A stretch of DNA of 64,000 nt from Collinsella sp. An307 (lineage in GTDB: Bacteria; Actinomycetota; Coriobacteriia; Coriobacteriales; Coriobacteriaceae). The notes below the pieces were generated by a model. It made no database searches, was not told where the DNA came from, and saw nothing but the letters and a program-made list of their open reading frames with translations. The position numbers were made by a program, and so were the translations under genes. The number at the start of each line of letters is the position of its first letter. The first letter of the stretch is position 1. Below, piece by piece: positions 59,120 to 64,000 of the stretch. The DNA lies in contig NZ_NFIP01000001.1 in the NCBI RefSeq assembly GCF_002161805.1, positions 186,001 through 250,000 of the forward strand, given 5' to 3'.

Positions 59120-61693
59120 CTACTTTGTTTTGGTTCCGCGCACGAGCGTGCGGATGCCCAGGCCAATGAGCGCAAGGCCCGTGCGCAGGCGGCCGGCAGG
59201 GCGTTTGGCAAGCGTTGTGCGCGCGGTGCCTTCTGCGGGTGCCTCAGCCGGCTGCTTTGCCTCGGCGGCTGCGGGCGCCTCCTCGGGGGCCGCGTTTCCC
59301 GCTGCGGGCTCGATGAGCTCGGCGGCGACGGCGGTCTCAGCGGTGACGGCAGCTTCGGCGGCGTGGGCTCGCGCCTCGGTTTCGGCAAGAGCGGTCTCAA
59401 AGGCGGTGCGGGCGTTCTCGTCCGCCGCGGTCTCGTCTACGGTGGGCTCGGCGGGGGCGGCAGCTTGGTCGCCGTCGGCCTTGGGTGCGGGTGCCCCTGC
59501 CTCAGCGCGAACCTCCGCCATGGCGCGCTTGGGGTGCGCGGCACGGCGGTACGCCTCGGCAAGCAGGAACTCCTGCGCGTTGAAGTCTGCCTCGCCCCCG
59601 GCGCGCGGCACACTCTCCCAGGCGCCCTCGGTCGAAAGCGTGCGGGCCTTCACGTTGTCGCGCAGCTGGGCCTGCATGTAGCTCTCCACAAGTGCGCGGC
59701 ACGTGGGGTCGAGCACGGGGTAGGCGATCTCCACGCGGTGCTCGGTGTTTCTCGTCATCATGTCGGCGGACGAGAGGTAGACGATATCGTTCTCCACGCC
59801 AAAGGCGTAGACGCGGGCGTGCTCCAAAAAGCGCCCCACGATGGAGCGGATGTGCACGTTCTCGGTCTTGCCGGGGATGCCGGGCACCAGGCAGCTGATG
59901 CCGCGGATGATCATGTCGACCACAACGCCTGCCTGCGAGGCCTCGGCAATCTTGTCGATGATCTCGCGGTCGGTGAGCGAGTTCATCTTAAAGAACACGC
60001 GTGCGGGCTCGCCGGCAAGGGCGCGCTCGATCTCGCGGTTCAAACCATTCATGATGAGCGGCTTGAGGCCGGCGGGCGCCACGCCCAGGTAGCGGTAATC
60101 GCCCCGGAGGTTGCCGAGGGCGAGGTTGCGGAAAAACGCGTTCGCGTCCTCGCCGATGCCGGGGTGGGCCGTCATGAGCATGAAGTCGGAGTAGAGGCGC
60201 GCCGTCTTCTCGTTGAAGTTGCCCGTGCCGAGCAGCGTGATGCGCGTGAGCGCCATGCCCTCGCGGTAGGTGATCTGGCAGATCTTGGAGTGCACCTTGA
60301 AGCCCTCCGCGCCGTAGATGACGGTGCAGCCCGCCTCCTCGAGGCGCTCGGCCCACTCGATGTTGTTCTGCTCGTCAAAGCGCGCACGGAGCTCCATGAG
60401 CACCGTGACCTCTTTGCCGTTCTCGGCCGCGTCGATGAGCGCCTCGCAAAGACGGCTCTGCTTTGCCACACGGTAGAGCGTGATCTTCATTGAGATGCAG
60501 TCGTCGTCAAAGGCCGCCTCGTGCATGAGGTCGAGCAGCGGGTTCATGGACTCGTAGGGGTAGAAGAGCAGCTTGTCGCCCTCGATGACCTGTTCGCGCA
60601 GGGGGCGTCCCGCGGTGAACATGGGGCTTGCCTGCGGGCGGAACGGGTTGAACACGAGCGCCGCCTTGCTGTGCTCGGGCAGGTGTCCCTCGATGCCGTA
60701 GACGTAGTCGAGGTCGAGCGGGGTCGTGTAGGTGAGCACGGCGCGCCCCGCAAGGCCGAGTGACTTGCGGATGCTCTTTAACGTGGCGGGCTCGAGCGCG
60801 CCCTCGACCTGAAGGGCCACCGGCTGCAGGCGCAGGCGCTTCTTCAGGATCTTCTTCATGTGCTGACGGTAGTCCTCGTCCTCCTCGACGCCCTCGCCGT
60901 CGGGGTCGATGTCGGCGTTGCGCGTCACGCGCACCACGGCGCGGTCGAGCGGCTCATAGGAGCCAAAGCAGCTGCCAAGGCAGGTGAGGATAACGTCCTC
61001 CAGGAGCATGTAGCGGTACGTGCCCTCGTCTGCAGGAAGCGCCACCACGCGGTTCATGGAGGAGGGGACTTCGATGAGGCCGAGGAGGTTCTCCTCGTCG
61101 GCGCTCTCGAGCGCGCAGACGATGTAGAGCGCGCCGTTGCGAAGGTTGGGGAAGGGATGGCGCGGGTCGATCACGAGCGGCGAGATGACAGGCGACACGT
61201 AGCTTTGGAAGTAGCGCTCCGTGAAGGTGCGGTCCGCGCCGGCGAGCTCGTCTGCCGTCAGGCGGAAAACCCCATGGTGCTCGAGCTCGGATTCGATGGT
61301 GTGCACGATGTCGTTCTGGCGCTTGACGAGCGGCGGCAGCGCCTGGAAGACGCGGTCGATCTGCTCGCTCGGCGTAAGGTTGCTCTTGTTGTCGACCGGC
61401 TGGTGCTTGAGCGTGGCGAGGTCCGAGAGACCGCCGATGCGGATCATAAAGAACTCGTCGAGGTTCGATTGGAAGATGGCGGCGAATTTCAGGCGCTCAA
61501 AAAGCGGCACCGACTCGTCGTAGGCCTCGGAGAGCACGCGGTCGTCAAAGCGCAGCCAGCTGAGCTCTCGGTTCTGGGTGTAGGTGAAGTCGTAGCGCTC
61601 GGAGCGGGCGAGCTCGCCCAAGGGGGCCTTGCCGCCCTTCTTGGCCTTTGTTTGCTTCTTGTCCTTAAGGTCCTTGTCCTGCTTGGCAGCCAT
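59120..61693 (-). CDS. ppk1: Polyphosphate kinase 1 with a long C-terminal tail
   Basis: Makes inorganic polyphosphate from ATP. Domains: N-terminal RELSWLRFDDRVLSEAYDES, VSPVISPLVIDPRHPFPNLR, KLLFYPYESMNPLLDLMHEA, ISMKITLYRVAKQSRLCEAL, and the phospho-histidine in GAEGFKVHSKICQITY, then LLGTGNFNEKTARLYSDF and a second phospholipase D-like His region. The enzyme core ends near residue 715. A further 140 residues follow, rich in Ala/Glu/Pro (EAGAPAPKADGDQAAAPAEP) and closing with a basic, partly hydrophobic RLRTGLALIGLGIRTLVRG. The family norm is about 690-730. The tail may tether the enzyme to membrane or polyphosphate; that is inference. Confidence 0.93.
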   Translation of the reverse strand: MAAKQDKDLKDKKQTKAKKGGKAPLGELARSERYDFTYTQNRELSWLRFDDRVLSEAYDESVPLFERLKFAAIFQSNLDEFFMIRIGGLSDLATLKHQPVDNKSNLTPSEQIDRVFQALPPLVKRQNDIVHTIESELEHHGVFRLTADELAGADRTFTERYFQSYVSPVISPLVIDPRHPFPNLRNGALYIVCALESADEENLLGLIEVPSSMNRVVALPADEGTYRYMLLEDVILTCLGSCFGSYEPLDRAVVRVTRNADIDPDGEGVEEDEDYRQHMKKILKKRLRLQPVALQVEGALEPATLKSIRKSLGLAGRAVLTYTTPLDLDYVYGIEGHLPEHSKAALVFNPFRPQASPMFTAGRPLREQVIEGDKLLFYPYESMNPLLDLMHEAAFDDDCISMKITLYRVAKQSRLCEALIDAAENGKEVTVLMELRARFDEQNNIEWAERLEEAGCTVIYGAEGFKVHSKICQITYREGMALTRITLLGTGNFNEKTARLYSDFMLMTAHPGIGEDANAFFRNLALGNLRGDYRYLGVAPAGLKPLIMNGLNREIERALAGEPARVFFKMNSLTDREIIDKIAEASQAGVVVDMIIRGISCLVPGIPGKTENVHIRSIVGRFLEHARVYAFGVENDIVYLSSADMMTRNTEHRVEIAYPVLDPTCRALVESYMQAQLRDNVKARTLSTEGAWESVPRAGGEADFNAQEFLLAEAYRRAAHPKRAMAEVRAEAGAPAPKADGDQAAAPAEPTVDETAADENARTAFETALAETEARAHAAEAAVTAETAVAAELIEPAAGNAAPEEAPAAAEAKQPAEAPAEGTARTTLAKRPAGRLRTGLALIGLGIRTLVRGTKTK

Positions 61694-61993
61694 GGTCTCA
61701 CAACCTCTATTCTCTCGCCGTCAAGGCGGTATCGACATACACCTCCATCTTAATCGCTGCCCGCGCCGCGGTCGCCGGCTTGCAAGGGGCTTTATGAACT
61801 CCTTACGTTGTGCATGCAAAATATCCCCAGATGCTCGTTGTTGATGGCAACGGGCGGCACACTGCGCGACGAGGTGCGCCGGAAGTGCGCCCACCCGGTA
61901 GAGCGCGTATACTAACGTAGATTTACACAGCATCGAGGCGCAGCGCTTGCGGCGTGCGGCGGCTGCGGGGTGTCAGATGGGGAGGCGGGTTCC
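61694..61993. other. Divergent intergenic region between ppk1 and arcA
   Basis: On the plus strand TATACT (61908-61913, context CGCGTATACTAACG) is a good -10 box about 80 bases before the arcA GTG; no clear -35. GGGGAGG is the arcA ribosome-binding site. The AT-rich word TGCATGCAAAATATCCCC (61812-61829) may be regulatory. No hairpin with a T tail and no reading frame of note was found. Confidence 0.45.
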
Positions 61994-63235
61994 GTGGCAA
62001 ACGGGCTCAATGTGAGAAGCGAGATCGGGCAGCTCAAGAAGGTCATGCTCCACCGCCCGGGCGAGGAGCTCACCAACCTGCCCCCGCGCGACCTTACGCG
62101 CCTGCTCTTTGACGACGTTCCCTTCTTGCCCGAGGCGCAGCGCGAGCACGACGCCTTTGCCGACACGCTGCGCGCCGCCGGTGTGGAGGTGCTCTATCTG
62201 GAGCAGCTCGTCGCCGAGGCGCTCGACGCGGTCGAGGGCGCGCGCGAGGAGTTCCTCTCCCAGTGGATCTGCGAGGCGGGCATCAAAGGCGACGTTGCCA
62301 CCACGGCCGTGCGCGAGCTTCTGGACGCCATCACCGACACCCGTGAGCTCGTGAAAAAGACCATGGCGGGCATCGCGCGCCGCGAGGTGGATCTTCCCTT
62401 GGGCAGCAGCGCCACCTTGAACGCGCTCGTGGCCTCAGAGTCGGAGTCCCACCTGCTGGTGGACCCCATGCCCAACCTCTACTTCTGCCGCGATCCCTTT
62501 GCCGTGGTGGGCGACGGCGTGCTCCTCAACCGCATGTACTCGCCTGTCCGCAATCGCGAGAGCATCTACGGCAAGTACCTGTTCAAGTACCATCCCGCCC
62601 ACCGGGACGCTTCGCTCTACTACCGGCGCGGCGCGTCATTTCATATCGAGGGCGGAGACGTGCTCGTGCTCTCGCGCGACACCATCGCCGTCGGCATCTC
62701 CGAGCGCACCGAGGCCGCTGCGATCGACGTCCTCGCCCAGAGCATGTTTTGGGATACCGATAGCCCCGTCGAGCGGATCTTGGCCTTCAACATCCCGGTC
62801 TCGCGCGCGTTCATGCATCTGGACACCGTCTTCACCCAAGTGGATGTGGACGCCTTCACCATCCATCCCGCCATTGTGGGGACGCTCCAGGTCTTTACGC
62901 TCACGCCCGGTGCCGTGCCGGGTGAGGTGCGTATCCGCGAGGAGGTCGACACCCTCGAGCACATCCTCGCCCGTACCCTTAGGCTCGACGCGGTGCGGCT
63001 TATCCCCTGCGGTGGGGGAGACGCCATCGCCGCCGATCGCGAGCAGTGGAGCGACGGCTCCAACACGCTTGCCGTGGCGCCGGGGCGCATCTGCGTCTAC
63101 GACCGCAACGTGGCCACCAACGAAGCGCTTGCGCAGGCGGGCATGGAGCTTTTGGTGGTGGAATCGGCCGAGCTCTCGCGCGGGCGGGGCGGCCCGCGCT
63201 GCATGAGCATGCCCTTTGAACGGGCGGACGTGTAA
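61994..63235 (+). CDS. arcA: Arginine deiminase
   Basis: L-arginine + water to citrulline + ammonia, first step of ATP-yielding arginine fermentation. A 413-residue protein with [75 protein letters not shown] (catalytic His and Glu), [32 protein letters not shown], and the nucleophilic Cys in [12 protein letters not shown] at the C-terminus. GTG 61994 is taken as start because GGGGAGG lies eight bases before it; GTG 61970 is possible but has no such site. Ornithine carbamoyltransferase follows. Confidence 0.93.
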   Translation: MANGLNVRSEIGQLKKVMLHRPGEELTNLPPRDLTRLLFDDVPFLPEAQREHDAFADTLRAAGVEVLYLEQLVAEALDAVEGAREEFLSQWICEAGIKGDVATTAVRELLDAITDTRELVKKTMAGIARREVDLPLGSSATLNALVASESESHLLVDPMPNLYFCRDPFAVVGDGVLLNRMYSPVRNRESIYGKYLFKYHPAHRDASLYYRRGASFHIEGGDVLVLSRDTIAVGISERTEAAAIDVLAQSMFWDTDSPVERILAFNIPVSRAFMHLDTVFTQVDVDAFTIHPAIVGTLQVFTLTPGAVPGEVRIREEVDTLEHILARTLRLDAVRLIPCGGGDAIAADREQWSDGSNTLAVAPGRICVYDRNVATNEALAQAGMELLVVESAELSRGRGGPRCMSMPFERADV

Positions 63236-63339
63236 ACACTTGGCGTCGCGCCCGCGCGGTCAGCGTGCCCTCGCGCGCGCATCCGCTACGATGGGGCGAC
63301 CGACCACCCGGCCCCGGCACAATGCTGCATTTGGGTGCA

Positions 63340-63364
63340 TTTGGGGACGGGGTCAAAACGTGCA
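63340..63364. repeat. Dispersed TTTGGGGACGGGGTC repeat, copy D
   Basis: TTTGGGGACGGGGTCAAAAC followed by GTGCA, in the gap between arcA and the carbamoyltransferase gene; just before it GCATTTGGG (63328-63336) looks like a broken extra copy. Confidence 0.75.
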
Positions 63365-63404
63365 TCTGGTACCTGCGGCAGCGCCGCGGCGAGAAAGGAC
63401 TTCC

Positions 63405-64000
63405 ATGGGCGTCAACATCTCCGGTAGGAGCTTCCTCAAGCTACTCGACTTCTCCACGCAAGAGATCGAGTACCTGCTCGCCCTCTCCCGCAACTTCAAG
63501 GATATGAAGCGCGCCGGCGTGCCGCACCGCTACCTCGAGGGCAAAAACATCGTGCTGCTCTTCCAAAAGACCTCCACGCGCACGCGCTGCGCCTTTGAGG
63601 TCGCCGGGCACGACCTTGGCATGGGCGTGACCTATCTTGACCCGAGCGGCTCACAGATGGGGCACAAGGAGTCCATCGCCGACACGGCGCGCGTGCTCGG
63701 GCGCATGTTCGACGGCATCGAGTTCCGCGGTTTTGCGCAGGACGATGTGGAGGAGCTCGCCAAGTTTGCCGGCGTGCCCGTATGGAACGGCCTGACCGAC
63801 CTGTGGCACCCCACGCAGATGCTCGCCGACGTCCTGACCATTCAGGAGAACTTCAACTACGACATCAAGGGCAAGACCGTCGTCTTTATGGGCGACGCCA
63901 AGAACAACGTGGCGCGCTCGCTCATGGTGGTGTGCGCCAAGCTCGGCATGAACTTTGTGGCGTGCGGGCCCAAGACGTGCATGCCCGCACGCGACGTCAT
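63405..64000 (+). CDS. argF/arcB: Ornithine carbamoyltransferase, 5' part (continues beyond the window)
   Basis: Citrulline + phosphate to ornithine + carbamoyl phosphate when running with ArcA. The visible 198 residues include [20 protein letters not shown], the carbamoyl-phosphate loop [80 protein letters not shown] (His-Pro-x-Gln) and [22 protein letters not shown] 63405 follows GAAAGGA. The frame is open at the window edge. Its position suggests the catabolic form (arcB), but sequence does not separate that from argF. Confidence 0.92.
   Translation, partial: MGVNISGRSFLKLLDFSTQEIEYLLALSRNFKDMKRAGVPHRYLEGKNIVLLFQKTSTRTRCAFEVAGHDLGMGVTYLDPSGSQMGHKESIADTARVLGRMFDGIEFRGFAQDDVEELAKFAGVPVWNGLTDLWHPTQMLADVLTIQENFNYDIKGKTVVFMGDAKNNVARSLMVVCAKLGMNFVACGPKTCMPARDV

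Noticed and set aside
57272-60493. Long plus-strand frames opposite the RlmD and polyphosphate kinase genes
   Set aside because: His/Arg/Val-rich shadows without family motifs; the minus-strand proteins have full catalytic motifs.
1-64000. Search for tRNA, rRNA, CRISPR arrays and riboswitches
   Set aside because: No cloverleaf with a T-loop GTTCRANNC, no rRNA-like stretch, no regularly spaced direct repeats and no known aptamer core was recognised by reading; only the Trp attenuator is supported. A computational scan could still find weak cases.

Overview
The window is a 64 kb piece of a GC-rich bacterial chromosome. Gene content and style fit a gut actinobacterium of the class Coriobacteriia, most like Collinsella. 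The clues are frequent GTG/TTG starts, a lactose/cellobiose-type PTS, tandem acetate kinases with Pta, arginine deiminase next to ornithine carbamoyltransferase, a D-aspartate ligase/racemase pair, UDP-galactopyranose mutase and F420H2-dehydrogenase-like proteins in a polysaccharide locus. This is inference from recognised families. No rRNA or tRNA gene and no CRISPR array was seen.

Region 1 (1-13741) is a capsule/exopolysaccharide operon read rightward. It runs: NusG/LoaP-like antiterminator, priming sugar transferase, WecG/TagA transferase, UDP-GlcNAc 2-epimerase, pyruvyl transferase plus FrhB-like flavoprotein, GT4, GT2, a frameshifted acyltransferase, Wzy-like polymerase, Wzx-like flippase, then a second pyruvyl transferase with an FrhB-like protein whose ferredoxin domain is a separate downstream gene. 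Many junctions are ATGA, GTGA or TGATG overlaps.

Region 2 (13742-24764) is a graveyard of mobile DNA: a phage portal remnant, a truncated XRE regulator, an istB tail cut by a broken IS3-family element, an apparently complete IS21-family element, a second IS21 fragment, an RloA/RloB (AbiL-like) defence pair, a frameshifted XRE-desulfoferrodoxin regulator, a truncated integrase with an amber codon, a regulator tail, and a membrane protein kinase that lost most of its N-lobe.

Region 3 (24765-40868) is mostly housekeeping and envelope: a secreted coiled-coil wall hydrolase, D-aspartate ligase plus Asp/Glu racemase, two GtrA proteins, DegV, nitroreductase, a 50-residue membrane peptide, an RsmB/F-type methyltransferase, a complete ECF transporter (S, fused A-A', T), a lipid kinase, RNase D, exonuclease VII (xseA, xseB) and a HIT protein. 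The ECF operon starts with a classical attenuator: a 22-codon leader peptide with three consecutive Trp codons, a strong terminator, and an antiterminator pairing that can be read directly. This makes tryptophan, or something made from it, the likely cargo.

Region 4 (40869-64000) carries two acetate kinase genes, a toxin-antitoxin pair with a 20-bp palindromic operator, divergent pta and glf with a GT2, and a PTS operon (PRD activator, EIIB, EIIA, EIIC, HAD phosphatase, DUF4127 protein, nonsense-mutated SGNH hydrolase). It continues with a P1 peptidase, Maf, a DJ-1 family protein, RlmD, a polyphosphate kinase with a long C-terminal tail, arginine deiminase and the start of ornithine carbamoyltransferase. 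A roughly 25-nt dispersed repeat beginning TTTGGGGACGGGGTC sits in several intergenic gaps, once as a perfect 25-bp palindrome.
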